NCBI GenBank assembly: GCA_023131975.1
Contig: JAGLYV010000065.1
Span: forward strand, 1 to 32,860
DNA: 32,860 nt
Source: Candidatus Krumholzibacteriia bacterium
GTDB taxonomy: Bacteria > Krumholzibacteriota > Krumholzibacteriia > Krumholzibacteriales > Krumholzibacteriaceae
Reading direction: 5' to 3'
Below the pieces are notes generated by a model that did not search any database, was not told where the DNA came from, and saw only the letters and a program-made list of their open reading frames with translations. Positions within the stretch are counted from its first letter, which is position 1. The number at the start of each line of letters is the position of its first letter. A program made the position numbers and the translations under genes. This document shows, one piece after another, positions 8,255 to 16,352 of this stretch.

Positions 8255-9429
8255 TGCGTGGTCTTGCGGGGAATCTCAGAGTTCTCATAATCGGTCTTTC
8301 GGTTCTGCTGGCCCTGGCAGCGCCAGCCCGGGGTGGCGAGGACCAGGTAAGGGTGGAGAGCAACGCCTCTTTCTGGTGGATCATCGATGAAGAGGTAGAG
8401 AACGGCCTTTTCCAGAACGGCAGCCTCGATCAGGCAGCGGACCGCGCATCGGGGTTCATCCTCAGTTCGGGCCGTATCGCCCTGGCCTGGCAGTCGGCCA
8501 GTGGCAGGATAGAGGCGCTCGTGAGCCTGCGCCTCGAGCAGCGGACCGATGTGCTTGATTTCTATGGTACCTGGAACTTCAGGCCCTGGTTGAAAGTGTC
8601 GGTCGGACAAATGCGCATCCCCTCGACACGGGAGGGGCTGACTCCCTACTATGATCTCGATTTTATAAGCAAATCCACTTTTGGTACGTATATCTCCGAT
8701 TATTCCCTGAGCCGTACTCCTTATATCTCATCTGTGATGGCCGTGAAGTCTTATGACAGGGATATGGGCCTTGCCCTGAGAGGCGATCTGAAAAACGGGG
8801 ATCGGTCGGTCCTGTCCTGGTTCATGATGTTGTCCAACGGGATCGGAGCGGGAAAATATGTCGGGGGGAGGGAAGAGCCCGGCTTTATCTATACGAACCG
8901 TGCGGGGGACCACTATTACGGTGCCAGGGTAGAGGTCTCTCCCCGGAGTGGGGTGACTTTCGGGTTTCATCTCAGCCGCAATATCCACGAGGATGTCACG
9001 TTGGGTGAGAGAGGCCCCGTTCTCGATTTCGACCGTTCGGCCCGTACGGCCGATATACAGACGAGGCTGCCCTGGGGACAGTGTATTTACGCATTTTACG
9101 GTGAGGGGAAGATGGATGATTTTTCCCTGGCTCAGCGGTACGTTTTCAAGTACGAAGGTTGGGGATTATCGCTGGTTCAACCGTTTTTCGGTGAAAGGTT
9201 CGAAGTCTGCGCGAGGTTCGATAATTTCGAGACGCGGTATACGACTGGAAGCGTCACTACCGATCAGGACAACTTCACGGTCGGCGTGAATTTCCGTCCG
9301 GACCCAAGGCTGCGCCTCATGCTCAATTATCTGATCAAGGATACAAAGAACGCCTCAAAGCCCGATCTGGATGACAACATTCTTTACCTCGATCTCCAGT
9401 TTACGTTCGATACAGGCCTGAACGGTTGA
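8254..9429 (+). CDS. Phosphate-selective (OprO/OprP)-type porin
   Basis: This 391-aa outer-membrane protein starts at the ATG at 8254, which shares its first base with the stop of the preceding diheme lipoprotein gene, so translation is probably coupled. The signal peptide (residues 1-27) ends in Ala-Arg-Gly-Gly. The body contains repeated beta-strand patterns and the segment Val-Gly-Gln-Met-Arg-Ile-Pro followed by Asp-Leu-Asp-Phe-Ile, which is typical of porin O/P family proteins. It ends in amphipathic strands (Leu-Tyr-Leu-Asp-Leu-Gln-Phe-Thr-Phe). It probably admits anions. With the diheme lipoprotein it forms a two-gene unit downstream of the PBP-domain regulator. Phosphate specificity should not be assumed. 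Confidence 0.77.
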   Translation: MRGLAGNLRVLIIGLSVLLALAAPARGGEDQVRVESNASFWWIIDEEVENGLFQNGSLDQAADRASGFILSSGRIALAWQSASGRIEALVSLRLEQRTDVLDFYGTWNFRPWLKVSVGQMRIPSTREGLTPYYDLDFISKSTFGTYISDYSLSRTPYISSVMAVKSYDRDMGLALRGDLKNGDRSVLSWFMMLSNGIGAGKYVGGREEPGFIYTNRAGDHYYGARVEVSPRSGVTFGFHLSRNIHEDVTLGERGPVLDFDRSARTADIQTRLPWGQCIYAFYGEGKMDDFSLAQRYVFKYEGWGLSLVQPFFGERFEVCARFDNFETRYTTGSVTTDQDNFTVGVNFRPDPRLRLMLNYLIKDTKNASKPDLDDNILYLDLQFTFDTGLNG

Positions 9430-9480
9430 CGAGAATAATTTTCTGGATTTCTGAACACACGTACTATAGATTGTAACACT

Positions 9481-11202
9481 ATGGAAAAATTTCTTACGTG
9501 GGTTGAAAAAACAGGAAACAAATTACCGCATCCTTTCTGGATGTTTGTCTATATGGGTGTCCTTGTCCTGGTCCTGTCACTTGTACTGGGACTTATGGGC
9601 GTCTCTGTGGTCCACCCCGTGACCAATGAGACCATAATGGCGAAAAATCTGATATCCGAGCATGGTCTTCAGATGTTTGTTCTTGAGATGGTGACGAACT
9701 TCTCTCACTTTGCTCCTCTCGGCCTTGTTCTGGTGATGTTGATGGGTGTTTCGCTGTCGCTTCATTCCGGCCTCATGGAAACGGCGCTGGCCCGAATGAC
9801 ACGAGTCCCTGAATTCCTGATACTGCCTATGATCGTGATCACGGGAATTATGGGGAATCTTGGCTCTGACGCCGGTATTGTCGTAGTGCCACCACTTGCC
9901 GCGGTGGCTTTCAAAAAGATGGGAAAGAGTCCTCTGGCAGGGATTATTCTCGCTTATGCCTCCTGCACAGCGGGTTTTACAGCTACGTTGATTCCAAGGG
10001 GTACAGATGTACTGATGGCCGGCTTTACCAACTCGGCCCTCGAAGACCCGAACATGCATGTGGGTGCCTCTGCAAACCTTTATTTTATGATCGCCTCTGT
10101 TTTTGTTCTTGCGGGAGTAATGACCTGGGTCGCCAAACGTTTTACACTTCCAATCTGTAATGTTGTTACCGAGGATGCAGTTATCGACAATGTTGAGCCA
10201 GGAGAAAAAGAAAAAAAGGGAATGAAGTGGGCGATGATAGCGTTGGTTCTTTATCTGGTGCTTGCCTTCATGACCGTGCTGCCTGAAAATGGACCTCTTC
10301 GTTACGATATTTCCAGGATCCAGACAGTGAACTTCGAGAAAATGCCTGAGAATGGGGAAATTCAGGAATTGTCCGGCAAAACGGCTTATGTCCTCGATGG
10401 AGAAACGAAAAAATTTGCCGTTGTTCTGGGTGACCAGAAACTGTTCCTGGCTGATTCAGACCTGAACAATAAAAAAGAGGGCGCAAAGGTCCGCATCTAT
10501 CTTCCGGAAGGTGAGACGGCCCTGTCCAGTGTTTGCTATATTGAGATCATGCCCCCCGTGATGCGAGGCCCGTTCTTCAAGGGACTCGTGGTAATTCTTT
10601 TCTTCTTCTTCGCGGTTCCCGGTGTGGTCTATGGCGTGATAGTGGGCAAGATCAAGAGTCTTTCCGATATTCCATCCATGATGGTAAAGAGCGTAAAAGG
10701 CATATCCGGCCTTGTTGTTCTGGTATTGGTCATCTCTCAGTTCGTGGCATTCTTTCAATGGTCCAATCTCGACCAGCTGATAGCGATCTCTGGAGCCAAT
10801 CTGCTCAACAAACTGGCATTTCAGGGCCCCATGCTGTTCATTATCACCATACTGATAGTCATGGTCATGAATCTGTTCCTCGGTTCCAGCTCAGCAAAAT
10901 GGGCGATGCTGGCCCCTATCCTTGTCCCCATGTTCCTATTGCTGAAGACTTCTGTCTCGCCGGCCCTCACCCAGCTCATATACAGGATTGGAGATTCTAC
11001 CACTAACGGCATCTCCCCTCTTTATCCATATTTCCCTCTTGCCCTGGGGTGGGTAAGGGAATACAGGAAAGATGCCGGTATCGGAACATTGATACGGCTT
11101 CTCATGCCCTACGCTATATTCACCGGGATTGCGTGGATTGCGTTGCTGCTTCTATGGTACCTGCTGGGCATACCTATCGGTCCCGGAGAACCAATCAGAT
11201 AA
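9481..11202 (+). CDS. AbgT-family transporter with an enlarged central loop
   Basis: This 573-aa polytopic protein belongs to the AbgT (p-aminobenzoyl-glutamate transporter / MtrF) family. It opens with the family N-terminus (Trp-Val-Glu-Lys-Thr-Gly-Asn-Lys-Leu-Pro-His-Pro). It has Gly-Ser-Asp-Ala-Gly and Val-Pro-Pro-Leu segments, Thr-Leu-Ile-Pro-Arg-Gly-Thr-Asp, and the C-terminal Gly-Asp-Ser-Thr-Thr-Asn. Family members import p-aminobenzoyl-glutamate or export antimetabolites such as sulfonamides. Residues about 275-360 form a mostly hydrophilic beta-like segment where typical members have only a short loop after Gly-Pro-Leu-Arg, which explains the extra length over the usual 510-530 aa. 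No Shine-Dalgarno is visible, but TATAGA at 9465-9470 could be a -10 box, making the mRNA nearly leaderless. It appears somewhat AT-richer than the porin gene before it. Confidence 0.88.
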   Translation: MEKFLTWVEKTGNKLPHPFWMFVYMGVLVLVLSLVLGLMGVSVVHPVTNETIMAKNLISEHGLQMFVLEMVTNFSHFAPLGLVLVMLMGVSLSLHSGLMETALARMTRVPEFLILPMIVITGIMGNLGSDAGIVVVPPLAAVAFKKMGKSPLAGIILAYASCTAGFTATLIPRGTDVLMAGFTNSALEDPNMHVGASANLYFMIASVFVLAGVMTWVAKRFTLPICNVVTEDAVIDNVEPGEKEKKGMKWAMIALVLYLVLAFMTVLPENGPLRYDISRIQTVNFEKMPENGEIQELSGKTAYVLDGETKKFAVVLGDQKLFLADSDLNNKKEGAKVRIYLPEGETALSSVCYIEIMPPVMRGPFFKGLVVILFFFFAVPGVVYGVIVGKIKSLSDIPSMMVKSVKGISGLVVLVLVISQFVAFFQWSNLDQLIAISGANLLNKLAFQGPMLFIITILIVMVMNLFLGSSSAKWAMLAPILVPMFLLLKTSVSPALTQLIYRIGDSTTNGISPLYPYFPLALGWVREYRKDAGIGTLIRLLMPYAIFTGIAWIALLLLWYLLGIPIGPGEPIR

Positions 11203-11466
11203 GTCAGTCATTTCGTGGAAGTATCTTTCAGCCTGGCAGGTATACTGCGGACATGATAGATAGGCTCAGTATATCAATAAGGTGTCGTGAGAAACGGGGG
11301 AGGTCCGAGTGACCTAGCTTTTAAGCTGCATAAAATAGACCACCTTCAGCCAGATCTGGACTTTTCCAACCGGTCAGATGCTAAGTTGACAATAAGTATC
11401 GAGTAATTCCGTGCGGAGAAGGTCAACAAACATTCGAACAAACTTGCATCAGAGTGTTTGCAGAAC
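11203..11466. other. Intergenic left flank of the defence operon
   Basis: This 264-bp gap separates the convergent AbgT transporter and YgjP-like genes. Short symmetries are present (AGGTC/GACCT at about 11311-11325 and AGCTTTTAAGCT just after). There is no strong terminator, tRNA, integrase fragment or obvious direct repeat matching the right flank. It is one likely boundary of the defence insertion. Confidence 0.5.
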
Positions 11467-11796
11467 TTACAAGTCTCTTTCTATCCCCTTTGCCCACTTT
11501 TCCCAGTCCGGTACATAGAGGGATATAAGGCTTTTAAAGAGCTTTCCGTGATTGGGTATTCGCAGGTGAAGCAGCTCGTGGACGATTACGTATTCCTGAA
11601 AGGCCGCATCTTTACTAAGCAGCTCTTCGCTGAAACTGATCCATTGCCCTGGTGAACATGAGGCCCATTTCCTATTCATTTTTTGTACGCGAATTTGTGA
11701 GGGCTTCACTTTCAGATGTACGGCCCATTCTCGCACAAAAGCTTTGAAGCTATCTTTTTCGCGAGAACATTTTTGCTTATTACCACGAACACTCAT
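11467..11796 (-). CDS. YgjP-like (SprT/M48-type) metallopeptidase-domain protein
   Basis: This 109-aa protein is the last gene of the defence operon. Its start overlaps the hsdR stop (ATGA, 11793-11796). It carries a zinc-binding HELLH at residues 73-77 and a downstream Pro-Asn-His-Gly (His84) that fits the third ligand of the YgjP/DUF45 family. It is preceded by a basic segment with Arg-Lys-Trp-Ala-Ser-Cys-Ser, also typical of that family. It is much shorter than full-length YgjP proteins (about 160-240 aa) and lacks their N-terminal beta part, but the catalytic core is intact. Such small peptidases are often found just after hsdR in type I restriction operons; their job is not established. 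It may process or remove restriction complexes, which is inference. Confidence 0.8.
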   Translation of the reverse strand: MSVRGNKQKCSREKDSFKAFVREWAVHLKVKPSQIRVQKMNRKWASCSPGQWISFSEELLSKDAAFQEYVIVHELLHLRIPNHGKLFKSLISLYVPDWEKWAKGIERDL

Positions 11797-14708
11797 CTCG
11801 TTGCCACACGCAGCAATTTTTCCACCACGGGGATCATGCCTTCTTTGCCCACAAGGGGCAGAAGTGTTTTGTACAGCTCAGCTTTCAACAGCCGAAGCTC
11901 GGCCATGTTTTCTCGATGGTGTGGAAAGCGATCGAAGACTGTGTGAATAATGATTGCGGTTCTGTCAGGCTGGGGGACATCTTCCTGCTTTAAGGTCCAG
12001 TAAAATGAGAATGTTGTCACGTCAAAGCCCATTTCCTTCTGTTGCTCCCGTGCTTCTACAATTTCCCGAATAAGTTCTTCGATTTTCTTGAGAGCTTCCA
12101 CGGTTGTACACTGGCGCTCGTCATAAGCTTCCATAATCGTTTCTGCACGGTCTCCAATAGGCTTCAAGTATGGATTCGTGTTGGTATCCTCCAATACCGT
12201 CTTTCTAACACTGTTAACAAGGTTGATGACCTTGACCTTTACGGAACTGGTACTTTTTTTGATTGCATCAAGCGTTTTTTCGTCAATCTTCACAACAGAT
12301 AATGTTGTATCCAGGCCAAAACTTTCGGCCATCTCGCAGACTAGTCTTTCAGTCTTTCTGGCAACATCGCTGTACAGGATGGTTTTCTTACGGAAAGCGT
12401 TCTGGACTATTCTATACAGAAGCGAGAGACATCCGAAGTCCTCTATGAAGTCCCGCAAATCGGGAGATGGTGAGAGGATCTCGTAAAGCGTTTCAATCTG
12501 CTTGTATATCTTGTAGAAGGTTTCGCGTTTCTCATGTTCGGTAAATACCTCAATGGCTTTTTCGACCGTTTTGTCATCAACCGGTCCACGGCAGAGTTCA
12601 AGATATTGCTGCGCCGTTCCGGTCATAAGTTCCCTGAACTTGTCCAAGAGCAGATCAAGGTCCTCAATAACCCCGCTTACAACATCAGAGTCGAAGGCGA
12701 GGGCTTTCTCCAATTTCTCGAAAATGCCAACAAAATCGACCACCAACCCGCATGGTTTTCGCATTTCCTTGTCCCTTTCATATGGACGATTCACCCGGGC
12801 TATCGCCTGAAGAAGGACATGATCCCGCATCGGTTTGTCGAGGTACATGCAGTACAGGACAGGCGCGTCAAAACCGGTCAGCAGTTTATCGGTCACGATG
12901 AATATCTTTGGCAGAGTATCGGCCTTCGGGAACAGCTTCCGCGTTTTCTTCTCGGTATCGGGAGAAATCTGATGTTGGTATACGAGCGGATACTTTTCGC
13001 TGTCATGCTGTGCAGAGGTATAGATTGGCAACGAGTATTCGGGTGGCAGGACCTTGTCCAGCGCCTCCTTGTAAAGTGCGCACGCTTCCCGGTCAACCGC
13101 TACAAGAAAGGCCTTGTAACCCAGGGGTTCAACGTTTCTTGTGAAGTGGTCTGCAATAAACGTAGCCACTTTATCGATGCGATCATCGGCTTTCAGAAAG
13201 GTTTTCAACCGCATTGCATGATCGAGAATTCCGTTAAGTTCGTCAATATCGCTGACGCCTTCAGCTTGAGCGAGATTCAGAAACTCTTTCTCTAACTGTT
13301 CTCTGGGAACTCGGATTTCGCTGGGAGCAAGCGTGTATTTCAACGGCACGGTCGTGCCGTCTACTATGGATTCTGCAATCGAATACTTGTCGAGATACCC
13401 CTGTTCATCTTCCTTGCCGAAGATCTTGAATGTGCCTTTGCCGTAGGTAGTTTTGTCGATGGGCGTACCCGTGAACCCGATCAGTGTCGCTTTAGGCAAT
13501 GCTCCCAGCAGGTAGTTACCGAAATTACCTCCGGTTGTCCGATGCGCTTCGTCAATCAGTACGAATATGTTCTCTCGCTTATTTATGTCTTTCTGAATGC
13601 CGTCGAATTTGTGAATCATCGAGATAATCAATCCCCTGAAGTCTGATGCGAGAAGTTCGCGGAGTTTCTGTTTGTTTGTTGCGTATTCGATGCTGATGTC
13701 AAGAACGGACATTTCACCCATAATTCGTTCGACCCAACCGGCAAGCTGACCTTCAAGTTCATTGCGGTCGATCATAAGAATGACTGTTGACTTCCCGAAT
13801 GTGTCATGGTCTTGAAGGATCAACCTTGCGGCAGTAATCATCGTGAATGTCTTTCCGGAGCCCTGCGTATGCCAGACCAGGCCTGTCGATTTTGTCGCAT
13901 CAGCGCACCGTAAAAGGACGCGCTCAACGGCTCGCGTTTGGTGCTGACGCAGGACTGTCTTCTGAAGCTCGTCCTCCTTGTAGAAGAAGAGAATCCACTC
14001 CTTGAGCATTGTCAGGAAACGTTCCCGGTCGAAGAAACGCTTCACCTTATTCTCATAATTGTCTTGTTCTTCGATATGCCAATTGAAGAGATTCTTGCGA
14101 TTAAGGTTCCATGTTACGCCATAGTAGAAGTCGATCAGGTGGGTAAGATCGAATACCTGCGGTGTGGTCAGCATTTCCGGTGTTTCATGGTGGTATTCCC
14201 TGATCTGGATTAGGCCTTCTTCAATACCTTTTGCTTTGGTTGCGCTCTTTGTCTCGACAATAGCTACCGGAATACCGTTGATCAGGAACATCACGTCGGC
14301 ACGATTTGTTTCCTGGCCGTTTGTGTACTGCCACTCATCGGTGACGTGATAGATGTTGCGGTCCGGTGAAGCAAAATCTACAACCGTCACATTCCGTTCA
14401 CGGTTCTCGTTCTTGTCGTAAAAGCTTTGTTCGCCGCGCAACCAGGCCAGGATCTCGGCGTTTCCTTCAATTGTGTTGCGAACCGCTTCAATCCGCCGGA
14501 TGACATCCTCGGCATTTTTAGCATTTATCAGTCCTGGATTCAGTTCAACCAGCTTCTCTTCAAGAATACGGTTGAATAGCAACCCGCCTTCGCCTCTCCG
14601 AAGCGCCACTGCTTCCGAGGGGGAGACATATGACCAACCTACTTTTTTAGAATAGCTGATGAGAGGAGCCTGAACGGTTTTATTCTCGGAGCCGATTCCA
14701 GTGTCCAT
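11793..14708 (-). CDS. hsdR: Type I restriction endonuclease subunit R
   Basis: This 971-aa HsdR provides the ATP-driven translocase and nuclease of a type I R-M complex. The N-terminal PD-(D/E)XK nuclease shows Asp138 and Glu152-Thr-Lys154. The SF2 motor has Walker A Gly-Ser-Gly-Lys-Thr (283-287), a DEAH box (386-389) and Gly-Phe-Thr-Gly-Thr-Pro (411-416). A second RecA domain follows with Leu-Leu-Thr-Gly-Phe-Asp-Ala-Pro and an Arg-Val-Asn-Arg-Pro motif VI. The C-terminal helical part, for binding the methylase core, is complete. It lies 23 bp downstream of the E2-like CBASS gene, not next to hsdS, so the CBASS cassette splits the R-M operon. All catalytic motifs look intact. A long antisense frame within it is a shadow. 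Confidence 0.95.
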   Translation of the reverse strand: MDTGIGSENKTVQAPLISYSKKVGWSYVSPSEAVALRRGEGGLLFNRILEEKLVELNPGLINAKNAEDVIRRIEAVRNTIEGNAEILAWLRGEQSFYDKNENRERNVTVVDFASPDRNIYHVTDEWQYTNGQETNRADVMFLINGIPVAIVETKSATKAKGIEEGLIQIREYHHETPEMLTTPQVFDLTHLIDFYYGVTWNLNRKNLFNWHIEEQDNYENKVKRFFDRERFLTMLKEWILFFYKEDELQKTVLRQHQTRAVERVLLRCADATKSTGLVWHTQGSGKTFTMITAARLILQDHDTFGKSTVILMIDRNELEGQLAGWVERIMGEMSVLDISIEYATNKQKLRELLASDFRGLIISMIHKFDGIQKDINKRENIFVLIDEAHRTTGGNFGNYLLGALPKATLIGFTGTPIDKTTYGKGTFKIFGKEDEQGYLDKYSIAESIVDGTTVPLKYTLAPSEIRVPREQLEKEFLNLAQAEGVSDIDELNGILDHAMRLKTFLKADDRIDKVATFIADHFTRNVEPLGYKAFLVAVDREACALYKEALDKVLPPEYSLPIYTSAQHDSEKYPLVYQHQISPDTEKKTRKLFPKADTLPKIFIVTDKLLTGFDAPVLYCMYLDKPMRDHVLLQAIARVNRPYERDKEMRKPCGLVVDFVGIFEKLEKALAFDSDVVSGVIEDLDLLLDKFRELMTGTAQQYLELCRGPVDDKTVEKAIEVFTEHEKRETFYKIYKQIETLYEILSPSPDLRDFIEDFGCLSLLYRIVQNAFRKKTILYSDVARKTERLVCEMAESFGLDTTLSVVKIDEKTLDAIKKSTSSVKVKVINLVNSVRKTVLEDTNTNPYLKPIGDRAETIMEAYDERQCTTVEALKKIEELIREIVEAREQQKEMGFDVTTFSFYWTLKQEDVPQPDRTAIIIHTVFDRFPHHRENMAELRLLKAELYKTLLPLVGKEGMIPVVEKLLRVATR

Positions 14709-14731
14709 TCTGCATTATCCTTAATCGTTTA

Positions 14732-15184
14732 TTAGGGTTTTTTCGACATGTTTTCATCAGGATGCTCCTGTTTACTGCCACACCATATGCCTGCGGCTTG
14801 CCACAACTCGTAATAAAATAGCCATAACGTTGCCCATGGTACTATTGTGTCTGCGATTAACATCTGCGAATTCCACTCGCCGTTTTCGAAACGAAATAGA
14901 CATAGATTCTTGTTTGCATAAAGATGGGGTATTTTCTTTCCGTTTCGTGAAATTAAATCGGGTTCTTCTACCGTTACGCAGGGGAGTTCACTTAACCTGT
15001 ACTTAATCTTCACTGTGTAAATCTCACTCAAAGGGCTAGGCTGGAGTTGACCAATCCAAGTCATTGAGACATTTTTGTTTAATTTAACCTTTGATTCGGG
15101 AAAAAAATGTCTCAGCCCTTCAGCTTGAATTGCTACGGTAAGGGTGTTCTGATTCTTCCTATAATACTTTTTCTTATGCCCCAT
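14732..15184 (-). CDS. E2-like (ubiquitin-conjugating-fold) CBASS accessory protein
   Basis: This 150-aa protein resembles the prokaryotic E2 domain of type II CBASS. It shows Trp-Ile-Gly-x-Leu-x-Pro-Ser near residues 43-50, a Tyr-Thr-Val-Lys-Ile-Lys-Tyr strand, Pro-His-Leu-Tyr (86-89), Asn-Leu-Cys-Leu-Phe with the predicted catalytic Cys95, and the Trp-rich end Val-Pro-Trp...Trp-Leu-Phe-Tyr-Tyr-Glu (115-126). Such stand-alone E2 proteins couple to the C-terminus of the neighbouring cyclase and raise its activity, without the E1 and JAB domains of Cap2/Cap3. Its start lies inside the 3' end of the cyclase gene (11-bp overlap), consistent with coupled translation. The family call is from motif pattern only, and the region after residue 140 is a hydrophilic tail of unknown role. 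Confidence 0.8.
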   Translation of the reverse strand: MGHKKKYYRKNQNTLTVAIQAEGLRHFFPESKVKLNKNVSMTWIGQLQPSPLSEIYTVKIKYRLSELPCVTVEEPDLISRNGKKIPHLYANKNLCLFRFENGEWNSQMLIADTIVPWATLWLFYYELWQAAGIWCGSKQEHPDENMSKKP

Positions 15185-16352
15185 ACCACGTATTCTTTCT
15201 TACTATCGTTCCAGCAGCTCCAAGAACACCTGTTTTCGCAGCCATCCATAGTTCACCTTTTTGCTGTCTGGAATCCATTACTCGTCCGTACTTTTCGGTA
15301 GCACGTTTTACTAGGTCTGATCCAAAGGCAGATGAAAAGATTTCAACAATCCTATCAATCCCAGTGCGTGTGCCTGCCGAGGTAAAATCTGCCTCAACTT
15401 TTTTTAGCCACTCGAAGAAACGATCTGCTCTTTGTGGCTCTTCCGTTTTCTTCCATTTGTCTGCGAAGTTCTCTTTTGGGTTGATCGGGTTGGGTACCCA
15501 CCACTCCCCATCCTTCTGATGAATCTTGTCTCGCATCTTAGATGTCACCGCCATTAAAGCCTCATAAATATCGACTTCGCCGTTATATGCCTTGCCTGCC
15601 AAAGTTGTGATAATTATGGAAATTGGCTTGTCACCCGGGTTTTCTTGATAGCATATATCGCGATGCCGCTTGAGAATTTGTACTACTCTGCGCAAAGGAG
15701 TGTGCACTCGCTCAACGGGAATCTTTTCGACATCAATCTCCGCCGCCTTTGCCATCATTTCACGACGTTCCAACAGCAGCGCCTTCTGCAAATCGTTGAA
15801 CCAGCCGGCATATCCTTTAGGATTGCTGTGCTGCCATTCATGGAGTTTTCGGTCCGGAATCTTGATGCCATCTGCGAAATCTCGAAGATTATATTGATCG
15901 GCTTCATCGTCTGGAATTGCCGGAAGAACATCCATGTGGAATTGACCCTTGTAGTCAAGAGTCCAACAACGACGACGAGGAACTAACTGAGGAATACTTT
16001 CTCCACAGTCGTGTAAGTGCATGATGTATCTCTCAAGTTGTTCTCCAAGCTCTGCCTTTAGTTTGTCTTGGCTTGTGCTATCTTTCTTTATGTTCCGTCG
16101 ATAAACGAGGTCCACGTCATATTTGTCGTCTTTCTTGACTGGCCGTATAGCCGTACCTAAACGAAATGATCCTTGGTGGTAGATCTCAGCATTCGATGAG
16201 AACCGGTTTTGATGGTCGGCTTTGAGCCATTCAGCCAACACCAAATATTTTTGTCTCGCTGTTGCGTAAACACCCTCGGGAATATCCAATTCATTGCCGA
16301 TGTGGTGAAGAATCTCTGCGAGTTGTTTTGTTTTTCGGGTATCAATTGCCAT
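15174..16352 (-). CDS. CBASS CD-NTase oligonucleotide cyclase
   Basis: This 392-aa nucleotidyltransferase belongs to the cGAS/DncV-like family. The active site is Gly61-Ser62 in His-Gln-Gly-Ser-Phe-Arg, Asp79-Val-Asp81 and a third acidic residue Asp141 in Phe-His-Met-Asp-Val-Leu-Pro, all intact. On phage infection these enzymes make a cyclic di- or trinucleotide that activates the effector. Here the effector is the patatin encoded just upstream, so 3',3'-cGAMP is a reasonable but unproven guess for the product. The protein ends Thr-Trp-Tyr-Gly-Ala, the small-residue C-terminus expected when an E2 protein conjugates the cyclase. It overlaps capV by 11 bp and the E2 gene by 11 bp. A strong GGAAGGGAG ribosome site precedes its ATG. 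The clade cannot be assigned by eye. Confidence 0.92.
   Translation of the reverse strand: MAIDTRKTKQLAEILHHIGNELDIPEGVYATARQKYLVLAEWLKADHQNRFSSNAEIYHQGSFRLGTAIRPVKKDDKYDVDLVYRRNIKKDSTSQDKLKAELGEQLERYIMHLHDCGESIPQLVPRRRCWTLDYKGQFHMDVLPAIPDDEADQYNLRDFADGIKIPDRKLHEWQHSNPKGYAGWFNDLQKALLLERREMMAKAAEIDVEKIPVERVHTPLRRVVQILKRHRDICYQENPGDKPISIIITTLAGKAYNGEVDIYEALMAVTSKMRDKIHQKDGEWWVPNPINPKENFADKWKKTEEPQRADRFFEWLKKVEADFTSAGTRTGIDRIVEIFSSAFGSDLVKRATEKYGRVMDSRQQKGELWMAAKTGVLGAAGTIVRKNTWYGA

Noticed and set aside
11426-11462. CAAAC/GTTTG inverted repeat as a terminator of the defence operon
   Set aside because: Only 5-bp arms with a long loop and no T-run in the right place.
12534-13295. 253-aa open frame on the plus strand
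   Set aside because: It lies antisense inside hsdR, whose motifs are continuous; it has no recognisable domain.
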